Origin: Gemmatimonadota bacterium
GTDB lineage: Bacteria > Gemmatimonadota > Gemmatimonadetes > Gemmatimonadales > Gemmatimonadaceae
Assembly: GCA_003152485.1 (NCBI GenBank)
Contig: PMAE01000055.1
Span: forward strand, 103,217 to 154,750
DNA length: 51,534 bases
Direction of reading: 5' to 3'
This document shows, in pieces, positions 26,995 through 36,400 of the stretch. A program made the position numbers and the translations under genes. The first letter of the stretch is position 1. Each line of letters opens with the position of its first letter. The notes beneath the pieces are model-generated. The model saw only the letters and a program-made list of their open reading frames with translations. It did no database searches and was not told the DNA's origin.

Positions 26995-28508
26995 GGCGCC
27001 CTCCCGGGCGCGGCATCGAGCCCCAGCGCCGACCACCGCGCATCCACCTGCGCGCGAGTCGCGGCGTCCGTGACGATCACCGCCGGCCAATGCCCGGTAT
27101 ACCCCTCTTCGGGCATCTTCCGCGTGGCATCGAGTCCCATTTTCGACCCGTACGTGAACGCGCGGCTCGCGTGGTCCAACACGTCGATGGGGCCCATGGT
27201 GAATCGCGCGTCGCGCTCAGGATCGATGTGGTTGAGCGCCACCCACCAGGCCTCGTGGGGGTCGCGGACGTTGACGTCCTTGTCCACGACTACGAGTAAT
27301 TTGGCGAGCGACATGAGCCCCTGCCCCCACAGCGCGTTCATGACTTTCTGCGCGTGGCCGGGATACTGCTTGTCGATCGAGACGAAGACCAGGTTGTGGA
27401 AGATGCCTTCCGACGGCATGTGGTAGTCCACGATCTCCGGGATGGTGAGACGCAGCAGCGGCAGGAAGATGCGCTCGGTCGCATGTCCGAGGTAGAAATC
27501 CTCCATCGGCGGCCGTCCAACGATCGTGGTGGCGTACACCGGGTCGCGGCGCGACGTCACGGCCGTGAGGTGTACCGCCGGATACAGATCGGCCTCCGAG
27601 TAGAAGCCGGTGTGGTCGCCGAATGGCCCCTCGGTGACCAGCGGTTCTCGCGGATCGATGTACCCTTCGATCACGAACTCCGCCTCGGCGGGCACTTCGA
27701 GGTCGCACGTCACGGCGCGCGTGAGCGAGACCGGCGAGCGGCGGAGGAATCCGGCGAAGAGGAACTCATCCACGGTCGGCGGCAGCGGCGCGGTCGCGGC
27801 GTAGATCGACGCCGGGTCCGCGCCGACCGCGATGCACACGGGCATCGTCTCACCCCGGTCCGCCATGGTGCGCCAATGCGCCGCCCCCACTTTGTGGCGC
27901 TGCCAGTGCATCGCCAGGGTGCGCGGCCCGAGGACTTGCACGCGGTACATCCCAACGTTGCGGATGCCCCGCACAGGATCGCGCGAGATCACCATTGGCA
28001 GCGTGATGTACGGGCCGCCATCGCCCGGCCAGCAGGTCAGGATCGGCAAGCGCCGGAGGTCCACGTCCTCGCCGCGCGTCACGATCTCCTGCGACGGGGC
28101 ACCTGGCCCGCGCACCCGCGGTGGAAACTTGGCCACCTCGAGCAACCGAGGGAGGAGCGCGAGCTTGGCCACCAGCCCATCCGGCACTTTGAGCTCCATC
28201 AACTCGGTAATCCGCCCGCCGATCGCGTCGAGATCCTCGGCTCCTAACGCCATCGCCATGCGGCGCATCGAGCCGAACAGGTTGATGGCGACCGGATACC
28301 GCGACCGCGTGCCATCATCGAGCAGGACGTGCTCGAATAGAACCGCGCGGCCGCCCCCGGGCTGTTTCATCACGCGATCGCTGATCGCCGCGAGCTCGAG
28401 CTTGGCGGACACCGGGAGCGTCACCCGGGTGAGCTCGCCCGCGCGGTCGAGCGCGTCGATGAAGTCGCCCAATCGATCGAACACCGGGTGACTGTCGCGC
28501 TGGTTCAC
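26991..28508 (-). CDS. ubiD: UbiD-family prFMN-dependent decarboxylase
   Basis: Decarboxylates a prenylated aromatic acid during quinone synthesis. 505 aa from GTG 28508 (the open frame 25 codons further lies in menG). Seen: NVGMYRVQVLGPRTLAMHW and WRTMADRGE in the prFMN-binding part, and the catalytic TEGPFGDHTGFYS with the conserved Glu. Length matches UbiD (about 490-500). GTGA overlaps at both ends (menG upstream, ubiA downstream). In the futalosine route this step follows prenylation. Confidence 0.95.
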   Translation of the reverse strand: MNQRDSHPVFDRLGDFIDALDRAGELTRVTLPVSAKLELAAISDRVMKQPGGGRAVLFEHVLLDDGTRSRYPVAINLFGSMRRMAMALGAEDLDAIGGRITELMELKVPDGLVAKLALLPRLLEVAKFPPRVRGPGAPSQEIVTRGEDVDLRRLPILTCWPGDGGPYITLPMVISRDPVRGIRNVGMYRVQVLGPRTLAMHWQRHKVGAAHWRTMADRGETMPVCIAVGADPASIYAATAPLPPTVDEFLFAGFLRRSPVSLTRAVTCDLEVPAEAEFVIEGYIDPREPLVTEGPFGDHTGFYSEADLYPAVHLTAVTSRRDPVYATTIVGRPPMEDFYLGHATERIFLPLLRLTIPEIVDYHMPSEGIFHNLVFVSIDKQYPGHAQKVMNALWGQGLMSLAKLLVVVDKDVNVRDPHEAWWVALNHIDPERDARFTMGPIDVLDHASRAFTYGSKMGLDATRKMPEEGYTGHWPAVIVTDAATRAQVDARWSALGLDAAPGRAP

Positions 28509-29290
28509 GGTCGCTCCCCAACGTGGACGGCCGCAATGCCCTGCGTGAGGGGGTACCACCGGACTCGGCGGAATCCGGCCCACTCCATATGGCGGGCAAG
28601 CTCCGACTCAGTTGGAAAGTGGGCGACCGACCGCGGGAGGTAACGGTACGCGGTTCGCTGGCCGCTGACGAGTCCGCCGATGAACGGCAAGACGTGATTG
28701 AAGTACGCGTGATAGAGCGCGCGAACGACCGGCGATCGCGGTCTCGAGAATTCGAGGATCACAAAGCGGGCGCCGGGCGCGAGGACGCGGAAGGTCTCAG
28801 CCAACCCGGCATCGAGGTCGGCGACGTTGCGGATCCCGAACGCGACCACCGCGCCACGCATCGCCCCGTCCGCAAGCGGGAGCTGTACCGCGTCAGCCGC
28901 GACGGGCACCACCGTGCGGCGCGGCGCTTTCCCGTCGCCCGCCCGCAGCATCGGCTCCGCGAAATCGGCGCCGACCACCGTGCCGGCAAACCCGGGCTGC
29001 CGCGACAGTTCGACCGCAACGTCGAGCGTGCCGGCGCACAAATCGAGGTAGATCCCATCGGGATGCCGCTCCCACGCGAGCTCCCGGATCGCTCGTCGGC
29101 GCCAGGCGCGATCGATGTTTGCGCTGAGGAGGTGGTTGAGGAAATCGTACCGCGGCGCGATCTCGGAGAAGATCCGCCGCACGTACCGCCGCTTCTCCGC
29201 CCCCCCAGCGGCCGCCGCATCGGCGAGCTCCGCCTCCGAGCCAAGTGCGCCCACGAGTGGAAAGCTCACCCCCCGGGTGAGGCGCGGCAA
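28505..29290 (-). CDS. menG: UbiE/MenG-family quinone C-methyltransferase
   Basis: SAM-dependent methyltransferase converting demethylmenaquinol to menaquinol (and/or the ubiquinone step). 261 aa from TTG 29290; a GTG 7 codons in (29269) is equally possible. Seen: UbiE motif FGIRNVADLDAGLAE, RVLAPGARFVILEFS, and the C-terminal YLPRSVAHFP with YPLTQGIAAVHVG. The SAM loop reads LCAGTLDVAVEL; the family normally has GTGD, so the second Gly is Leu here. First gene of the menG-ubiD-ubiA-ubiX-phosphoesterase operon, divergent from the ECF sigma gene, with 87 bp between starts for both promoters. Confidence 0.92.
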   Translation of the reverse strand: MPRLTRGVSFPLVGALGSEAELADAAAAGGAEKRRYVRRIFSEIAPRYDFLNHLLSANIDRAWRRRAIRELAWERHPDGIYLDLCAGTLDVAVELSRQPGFAGTVVGADFAEPMLRAGDGKAPRRTVVPVAADAVQLPLADGAMRGAVVAFGIRNVADLDAGLAETFRVLAPGARFVILEFSRPRSPVVRALYHAYFNHVLPFIGGLVSGQRTAYRYLPRSVAHFPTESELARHMEWAGFRRVRWYPLTQGIAAVHVGERP

Positions 29291-29377
29291 GCGGCAGAAC
29301 GGCGATCACCCCGGCGCCTGGCACGCGCGGGCAGTCTCGGGCTAGCTTCTCCCTCTCACGTACCCCTACCCGAGCGC

Positions 29378-29986
29378 GTGCCCGACCCTCTGTTCGATCT
29401 CCCCAACCTCCCGGACGCGGATGTCGTCGTCCTCGCGCAACAGGGGCGCGAAGCGGCGTACCGCGAGCTGATCCGCCGGTACGAGCGTCCCGTGTTCTCG
29501 CTTGTCTACCGGATGGTCCGCGACCGCGAGACGGCCGAGGAGCTGGCGCAGGACACGTTCGTCAAAGCGCTCAACAACATCGATCGCTACTCCCCGGAGT
29601 TCAAACTCTCGAGCTGGCTGTTCAAGATCGCCAACAACCTCGCCATCGATCAGCTCCGGAAGGCCCGCCTCCCCACAGTCAGCCTCTCGGGTGCCCCCGA
29701 TGCCGCGACCGCGGCGGAGATCGAGGCCACGTCGTTCGAGGTCGCCGACCATGGGCCCTCCGCGCTCCAAGCCATGGAGTCCCGCGAGATCGGCTCCGCG
29801 ATCGAGCGCGCCATCGCCCAGCTCCGCCCCGAATACCGCTCCTGCATCATCATGCGCCACGTCGAGGGCCGCTCCTACGAAGAGATCGCCACCACCCTCG
29901 ACCTCCCCCTAGGCACGGTGAAGACCTATATCCACCGAGCCCGAAACGAGCTCCGCACCGCTCTGGAAGGCGTAGACGACGGTTAG
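29378..29986 (+). CDS. ECF sigma factor (RpoE-like)
   Basis: Extracytoplasmic-function sigma-70 factor directing RNA polymerase to stress or envelope promoters. 202 aa from GTG 29378; the open frame extends to 28523 over menG and is rejected. Seen: region 2 (about 25-95) with FSLVYRMVRDRETAEELAQDTF and FKIANNLAIDQLRK (split here: both are core-binding/-10 segments), and region 4 (about 145-197) with HVEGRSYEEIATTLDLPLGTVKT. A zinc anti-sigma gene follows after 145 bp. Autoregulation of the operon is likely for the class but no promoter motif was resolved. Confidence 0.94.
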   Translation: MPDPLFDLPNLPDADVVVLAQQGREAAYRELIRRYERPVFSLVYRMVRDRETAEELAQDTFVKALNNIDRYSPEFKLSSWLFKIANNLAIDQLRKARLPTVSLSGAPDAATAAEIEATSFEVADHGPSALQAMESREIGSAIERAIAQLRPEYRSCIIMRHVEGRSYEEIATTLDLPLGTVKTYIHRARNELRTALEGVDDG

Positions 29987-30036
29987 TTGTAGTTTGGTAG
30001 TTGTCGTTGGGCAAACACATGTTTCCTATTGCCCGG

Positions 30037-30085
30037 TCGACTCTCTCCTCTCGACTTTCGTCTTTTGTCTTTTGTCTTTCCCCCA
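30037..30085. repeat. Polypyrimidine short-word array C
   Basis: About 49 bp C/T-rich on the + strand, with TCGACTCTCTCCTCTCGACT followed by TTCGTCTTTTGTC-type words. It lies in the 145-bp gap between the sigma and anti-sigma genes. Just upstream, 29984-30010 is a different low-complexity tract built from GTTAGTTGTAGTTTGGTAGT words. Confidence 0.65.
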
Positions 30086-30131
30086 TTCTGAAACCTCAGC
30101 GCCCCCCTTCCGTACTGTTTTCAGACACCTT

Positions 30132-30746
30132 ATGACACACCGCCACCTCCTCCCTGACGAAATCGACGCGCTGCTCGACAGCGAAGTCGGATTCGGCGTT
30201 GCGCCACTCGAAGCGCATCTCCGGGAGTGCGCCTCGTGCCGCGCCGACCTCGAAGCCGGCCGCCGGGTGGTCGAAGCGATCGAGCAATTGCCGCGCCTCG
30301 CCCCGACGCCGCTGTTCGGCGACCACGTGATGGCGCAGGTCAATGTCTACGAGCCGTGGTACGTCGCGGCGCGTGACACCGCGGACGAGTGGGCCACGCG
30401 GCTGGTGCCGCGGTCACGGCCGATGCGCGTGTTGGCCGGCGGGGCTGGCCTCTCGCTCGCGGCCGCCCTCTCCGTGGCGTGCGTGTGGCTCGTGGGCCAT
30501 CTCGATGCGGTCTTCTTCTTCGGCACGCTCGTGCGTGCGCGAGTTCGCGATACGTTGTTCGAACAGCTCGGCACGGCAGTCTCGACGGTCTTCGGTCCGC
30601 AGTCCGCCGGCGCGCTCCGCGCGGGCGGTCCTGCGCTCCTCTTCGTTATCATCGCGACGGCGGCGGTGCTCATCGTGGCAGCCGGGCTGGCGGTTCGCTC
30701 GGCGGTCGCGAGCCCGGGTCGCGGCACACGCCGGAGTGGCTCATGA
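30132..30746 (+). CDS. Zinc anti-sigma factor, membrane-bound
   Basis: Predicted to sequester the upstream ECF sigma factor at the inner membrane. 204 aa from ATG 30132; the frame upstream crosses array C and has no similarity. Seen: the ZAS motif H29-x3-C33-x2-C36 within LEAHLRECASCRADLE, and two membrane segments, about 100-125 (RVLAGGAGLSLAAAL-) and about 175-198 (ALLFVIIATAAVLIVAAGL). Having two helices puts the C-terminus back in the cytoplasm, unlike single-pass RseA. ATGA overlap with the next gene (30743-30746). Confidence 0.9.
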   Translation: MTHRHLLPDEIDALLDSEVGFGVAPLEAHLRECASCRADLEAGRRVVEAIEQLPRLAPTPLFGDHVMAQVNVYEPWYVAARDTADEWATRLVPRSRPMRVLAGGAGLSLAAALSVACVWLVGHLDAVFFFGTLVRARVRDTLFEQLGTAVSTVFGPQSAGALRAGGPALLFVIIATAAVLIVAAGLAVRSAVASPGRGTRRSGS

Positions 30747-32245
30747 TCACAACGCGTTACCTCGCACTCGCCGCGGCGGCAGCCATGATCGCGCTGCCGA
30801 CCACCCGCGGATTTGCGCAACAGCTCCCACCGGCCAAGCCCGCGTCGCCCGCCGCGCCGACTGCACCCGAGGCGCCAGACGTTAGCAAGTTGATTGACTC
30901 GCTGCACGCGCTTGGGCAGTCGGAGGGACGAATCGGACGACAGGTCGGCGACTACTACAAGGCGAAGTACGGGCGCCACTTCTCCGACAGTCTGCACAAC
31001 TCGATCGCCGCGCAGGTGCACGATGCGCTCGCCGCGAGCGGCATCGCCGCGCAAGCGAGCGATGAGGCAGCCCCTGCCGCAGCGTCGAACGCGGCGATGA
31101 TCAGGGTCGCCAAGCATTCGGCTGGTGCGACGGGACAGGTCGCTGGCTCGAAGGAATCGATCGCCGAGATCATCGATCGCGTACGCCATGATCCCGAGGC
31201 GATCTCGATGCCGCCCACCGATAGTTTCGTCGCCGGCGGTCTCAGCATCGGCGCGACGGAACACCGCACGGGCACGGTGTCGACGGTCAACGGTCCGCTC
31301 GATATCTCAGGCACGATCGATGGCGACGCGATCGCCGTGGACGGCGACGTGGTGTTGCACCCCGGTTCGCACGTCCGCGGCTCCGTGTTCGCCGCCAACG
31401 GCGTGGTGCGCATGGACGGCGCCGGTGGCATCGTCGATGGCGAGATCCGGTCCCTCGAAGGCGTCATTGGACCCGGCGTCGGCATGACCGCCGCCGCGGC
31501 GACCGGCGTCCACGCCTCGCGCTGGCGCGACACACGGCTCGCGCTCGCGGCGTTCGGCCTCATGATGATGCTCGCGGTGGGCGTCCTCACCTTCGGCGAA
31601 GAGCAGCTCGACAACGTGTCTTCGACGTTGGCCGACCACTTCGGGCGCTCGATCTGGTACGGCATCGTCGGACAGATTGCCTTCCTGCCGGCCCTCCTCC
31701 TCGTGATCGTCGCGCTCGCGATCACCGTGATCGGCGCCCTCGCGATCCCGTTTGCGATTATTGGATTCGCCGTACTCGCCGTGGGCGCCGCGATACTGGG
31801 ATTCGTCGCGGTCGCCGAGGCCGGTGGCACCTCGATTCTGCGCGCACAGTCGCAGTCCTCGCTGACCGCGCGCGGCGCACAGCTCCGGGCCATCGTCACC
31901 GGCGTGAGCATGTTCGGCGGCCTGTGGATCCTCACCTCGATCGTCGGCACCGAGTTCGTGGTGGGGACGATCCTGCGCGCCCTTGTCTTGATTCTTACGA
32001 TCGTCGCGATCACCGCCGGATTTGGCGCCGTGCTCGTGTGGCGGTTCGAAATGCGGCGCACCGGTCGGATCGCCAAGGCCGGCGGCGGCGCTCTCCCGGT
32101 CCGTGCTGGCGATGCGGTCTGGCAGACGCCTACCCCGGTGGCAGGCGTTGCCGCCGCGCGGCGCCCCACGCCCGCCGGCACGGCCGCTACGCCGTCGACT
32201 CCAATGCCGGCCCCGCCATCGGCAACTTCGAGGACACTAGAATGA
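30743..32245 (+). CDS. Bactofilin-like (polymer-forming) domain protein with membrane helices
   Basis: 500 aa from ATG 30743. Layout: signal peptide 1-25 (ALPTTRGFAQQ), a Pro/Ala linker, a helical segment about 45-100, a short beta-helix region about 160-240 with bactofilin-like alternation (GTIDGDAIAVDGDVVLHPGS, GSVFAANGVVRM, GIVDGEI), then membrane segments at about 266-285, 302-360 (two helices) and 387-434 (two), and a Pro/Thr-rich tail. Bactofilins are normally cytoplasmic; the signal peptide puts this beta-helix outside the inner membrane. It is coupled by ATGA overlaps to the anti-sigma gene before and the beta-repeat gene after it. A scaffold or sensor role for envelope stress is inference. 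Confidence 0.82.
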   Translation: MITTRYLALAAAAAMIALPTTRGFAQQLPPAKPASPAAPTAPEAPDVSKLIDSLHALGQSEGRIGRQVGDYYKAKYGRHFSDSLHNSIAAQVHDALAASGIAAQASDEAAPAAASNAAMIRVAKHSAGATGQVAGSKESIAEIIDRVRHDPEAISMPPTDSFVAGGLSIGATEHRTGTVSTVNGPLDISGTIDGDAIAVDGDVVLHPGSHVRGSVFAANGVVRMDGAGGIVDGEIRSLEGVIGPGVGMTAAAATGVHASRWRDTRLALAAFGLMMMLAVGVLTFGEEQLDNVSSTLADHFGRSIWYGIVGQIAFLPALLLVIVALAITVIGALAIPFAIIGFAVLAVGAAILGFVAVAEAGGTSILRAQSQSSLTARGAQLRAIVTGVSMFGGLWILTSIVGTEFVVGTILRALVLILTIVAITAGFGAVLVWRFEMRRTGRIAKAGGGALPVRAGDAVWQTPTPVAGVAAARRPTPAGTAATPSTPMPAPPSATSRTLE

Positions 32246-33315
32246 TGCGCCGAGGATATTTTCGGATCGCTGTAATCGTCCTCATCGTCGGGTTGACGGC
32301 CAGCCGCGTGCGGCATCATACGAGCCCCGCCCTGGTCATCCCGATGACACGCTCGGCCCGGGCCGCCCACGCGACGCGAGCAGTCCGCGAGGTCCCGGTC
32401 GTCAGCGTGACGACTGCCCTGCAGGACACGGCGGACCACGACGACAGCAACAAGGACGCCGACGACTCGGACGACGATGACGACAACAAGCCGTCCGCAC
32501 CAGCACACGTACAAGGGGGCAGCCGAACGCTGACCCTGGCTCGGCAATTCCGGGCGGCCCGCGACACGGCGGCGCTCATGCACGTCAACGTGTCGTACGG
32601 CATCGGCACGCTGAACGTCGCGGCTGCCGACGCGCCGTGGCTCTACAACGTGCGACTGGGGTATACCGCACCGGCCAAGGGCACGGAGATGCATTTCGAC
32701 ACCGCGTCACGCACGCTCGAGATCGGATCAAACTCGCGGTCGAAGACCGTCACGATGGGCAAACACGATTCCAAGGACAGTGACCTGCATGTCGCATTGG
32801 CGCGCGGCGTGCCGCTCGACCTCAGCGTGGAATTCGGCGCAGGCGATGCCAATTTGCTACTCGGCGGGCTGAGTGTCCGCGACTTGACAGTCAGTACAGG
32901 CGCGAGTGACGCCACAGTGCGCTTCGACGCGCCCAATCCGATCCCCATGGAGCGAATGAAATTGGAGATCGGTGCGGCCGGCTTTAAAGCCATCGGCCTC
33001 GGCAACGCACATGCCAAGGCGATCAACGTCGAAGCGGGCGTCGGCGACGTTGAGCTCGACTTCGGCGGCCATTGGACGAGTGACATCGATCTCGATATCA
33101 CCGCCGCCCTCGGCGCCGTCCATATCCACGTTCCGCACGGCGTGATCGTCGAGCAGGCCAAAGACAAAATTGTCATCGGCTCGATGGAGGACAACACCGG
33201 CGGATCGGCTGGCGCAGGCGCCCCTCAATCGCCCGGCGGCCCGATCTACCACCTCCGCGCCCGCGGCACCACGACCCTCGGCTCCATCGAGTTCGATCGC
33301 CAAACATCGAACTAG
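32242..33315 (+). CDS. Secreted beta-repeat protein (Toast_rack/LiaF-like)
   Basis: 357 aa from ATG 32242 (ATGA overlap). N-terminal hydrophobic segment MMRRGYFRIAVIVLIVGLTA (signal peptide or anchor), then an acidic run DDSNKDADDSDDDDDN at about 68-83. A beta-rich body follows from about 95, with repeated patterns (FGAGDANLLLGGLSV, TGASDATVRF, AGVGDVELDFGG, ALGAVHIHVPHGV) like the toast-rack/LiaF family. The acidic run could bind Ca2+ or cationic compounds (inference). The C-terminal SIEFDRQ strand closes the fold. Last gene of the sigma operon, followed by a strong terminator. Confidence 0.75.
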   Translation: MMRRGYFRIAVIVLIVGLTASRVRHHTSPALVIPMTRSARAAHATRAVREVPVVSVTTALQDTADHDDSNKDADDSDDDDDNKPSAPAHVQGGSRTLTLARQFRAARDTAALMHVNVSYGIGTLNVAAADAPWLYNVRLGYTAPAKGTEMHFDTASRTLEIGSNSRSKTVTMGKHDSKDSDLHVALARGVPLDLSVEFGAGDANLLLGGLSVRDLTVSTGASDATVRFDAPNPIPMERMKLEIGAAGFKAIGLGNAHAKAINVEAGVGDVELDFGGHWTSDIDLDITAALGAVHIHVPHGVIVEQAKDKIVIGSMEDNTGGSAGAGAPQSPGGPIYHLRARGTTTLGSIEFDRQTSN

Positions 33316-33360
33316 CGGTCAGTGGTCAGTAGCTAGCAGTCGATGACTTTGTGGCTAACA

Positions 33361-33399
33361 CCGAGGCCGGCCCAATTCATTGAGCCGGCCTCGGGTTTT
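33361..33399 (+). terminator. Rho-independent terminator of the sigma/anti-sigma operon
   Basis: Perfect 11-bp stem CCGAGGCCGGC (33361-33371) / GCCGGCCTCGG (33384-33394), 12-nt loop, then GTTTT. Oriented for the + strand operon. The T tract is short but the stem is very stable. Between it and the last stop lies a short low-complexity tract of GGTCAGT words (33317-33340). Confidence 0.9.
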
Positions 33400-33488
33400 G
33401 TAACGAGTTGCCCGCCGAACCACCCGCCCGCTAGGCGCGAAGGGTACCGTCCCCACCGCTCCCGCTCGGGCGTGCGCCTCGCGCGTGG

Positions 33489-36400
33489 TTACGGAGCGCG
33501 CCCCGCCGCGCCGGTCGCCGCCACACCGTCGCCCGACTGGTAGTTCGGGAACGCGGGTCGCTTCACCACCGTCGGCGGATGCTTGGCCAGCGAGTCGAGC
33601 GCGATACTGACCCCTTTCTCCAGTTGCGTATCGTGGCCGGCACGCCACGCCGCCGGATCGAGATCGGCCTCCACGTCGGGCGCCACACCATGGTTCTCGA
33701 TCTCCCACTGGCCCCGCATGGTGTAAATCGCGATCCGTGGAGCGGTGATCCCCATCCCATCCATGAGCGACGGATAGTCGTAGATGCCGACCAGGCCGCC
33801 CCACGTCCGACGCCCGACCAATGTGCCAATCTTGGTTTCGTGGAACATGTACGGCAGTGCGTCGCCGCCCGACCCCGCGTATTCGTTGATGAGCATGACC
33901 TTGGGACCATAGATTGCGCCCGTCGGTGATGTCACGTCCTCACCGTCCCGCGTCATCATGCGGAACAATGGCTGGCGTTGCATCACCCCGATCATGTAGT
34001 CGGCGATCGCGCCGCCGCCGTTGAATCGCTCGTCGAGCACGATCCCCTGCTTGGCGGTCTGCGCGAGATAGTAGCGATTGAAATACGCGTACCCCTCCCC
34101 GCCGGTGTTCGGGATGTAGACGTAGCCGAGCTTGCCCCCGCTCAGTCGGTCCACAGCGCGTCGGTTGTCTTCGATCCACGCGAAGTTGCGTAAGGCGCCC
34201 TCGCTTCCGATCGGTCGCACCGTCACCTCGTGGGCGCCGGCCCCCGATGGATCGGTGGATACCCGAAGCACGACGGAATTTCCGGCGGTCGCCTCGAAGT
34301 ACTTGTAGATGTCTTCCGTCGGACGCACCTCCACGCCATTCACCGCCAAGATGTAGTCGCCGACCGCGATGTTGACGCCGGGCTGGTCGAGTGGCGCCCG
34401 CAACTCCGGATTCCAACTCTCGCCCGTGTAGATCCGTGCGATCCGATAATGTCCGTGGTCGATGGTATAGTCGGCGCCAAGCAGTCCGGACGGCGGTGGA
34501 TGCCGCCCCTCGTCATCGCCGCCGCCAAAGATGAACAGATGGCCGACGGTGAGCTCGCCCATCGCCTCGGTCAGCAGATACCGGAGATCATTGTGGCTCG
34601 CCACGGCCGCCAAATAGGGCTGATACTTCCGCTCAGCGGCGTTGAGGTCAAGCCCATGATGGTGCGAGTCGTAGAAGAAATCCCGCTCGATCCGCCACGC
34701 TTCGTGGTACATCTGCTGCCATTCGGCGCGCGGGTCCACCGCGAGCTGAATACCACCCAGGCGGAGAATCCCGTCGCCCGGTTTGCCCGATCCATCGGTC
34801 GGCGCGATCGTCCACTGGCCCTGCGCGCGGTACAGCATCCGCAGCCCGTTCGATGACACACGGAATGTGCCCGGCAACCGGTCGCCATCGACGTTGCCGT
34901 CGACCCCGAACCCGGAGACGCCCTCGACCATCTTTGTCAGCTTGCGGGTCGCCAGCTCCCATTTGTACGCGGTCTGCCGAGTGCCCGCGTTGTCCTGCGC
35001 CGAATCAGGCAGCCGCGGTACCGTTTCCAAGAAGAAGATCGTGCCCGGTGCGCCTGCCGCGAGTCCCGACCACGGCCGGTCACCGGTTGGCAGCGCGATG
35101 ATGCGCTGATCGATGTGCGCGAGATCGACGCGGATCGGCGCGGCGCGTGCGGCGCTCCGTTTTACCGAATCACCCGATGCAGGGAGCGATTTCTTGGTGG
35201 TGTCGCGCTTCCCGGCCACGATCGCCGTTGTGTCCGGTTTCTCCTCATCAGACAGCGAAATGAGCGGTGACGGACGGTCATTGCGCAGCATGACGAGGTA
35301 GAGGCTACGTGTCACGGGGTGATCGAAGCTCGACATGTCGATCCACCCCACGGTCGGCCCCGCGTTGGTACTGGCCGCGAAGTAGAGGAATTCACCGCCA
35401 CGGTCGAACACCGGAAACCCCGCGTCGCTCAGCCCGTCGGTCACCTGAGACGACTTTCCCGATTCGAGCGAGTAGAGGACGACGGCCCGGAAATGATTCG
35501 GCAGCAGCTTTGAGTAGGCGATCCATCGACTGTCCGGCGACCACGACGGGTCAAGCGCACGCCACGGGAGCTCGTACGTGTCAGCATCGACCTTGACTGA
35601 CTTGCCGGTAGCGACGTCCATGTACCAGAGTTGCAGTCGCTTGTCGAGATAACTGATCTTCTTGCCATCCGGCGACCACTGCGGCGAGTAATAGAACGAC
35701 GGCGCATCACCAAGCGCGATCGACCGGGCGACGCCGCCGGACTGCGCGACGATCTGGAGGGTATACTCGCCGGAAGCATCGGAGAAATACGCCACCGACC
35801 GGCCGTCCGGTGACCAGGCCGGGTCGCGCTCCATCACCGCCGGGGTGCTGGTCAGGTTCCGCGCATCGCCCTTGTCCGCGGGCACGGTAATGATCTCGCC
35901 CCGCGTCTCGAACACCGCCCGGACGCCCGTGGGCGAGAGGTTCGCCTCGACGATCTTGTCGCCGGCCGGTACGTAATGCGGACGCACCCTCGGCAGGTCT
36001 GCGCTGATCGTCACCGGGATCGGCGTGGACTGCTGCGTCGCGGGGTCGAACAGATGCAGGGAACCGACCTGCTCATAGACGATCACGTCGGGGCCGGCCG
36101 ACGCGGACTTGATGTCAAGCCCGTGATTCGTGACCACCTGAGTCACTTGCTTCGTCTGCGTGTCGTATTTGAACAGCGTGGTCGCGCCGTTCCGGTCGGA
36201 CAGGAAATAGACGCCGCCCGTCATCCACATCGGACGCGCGTCGTTCGACCCTTCACGTGGCACCCGCTCGATGGCGGCGTCACCGAGCGATGCCAGCCAA
36301 ATCTCCGACGCTTGGCCGCCGCGGTACCGCTTCCAGATCTCGTTCGCGGGATCCGACGGCATGTACGCGAGCCGCTTGCCATCGGGCGAGTACGAACCCG

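Noticed and set aside
28523-29377. N-terminal extension of the ECF sigma frame
   Set aside because: These 285 codons are antisense to menG; GTG 29378 starts right before region 2 of the sigma factor.
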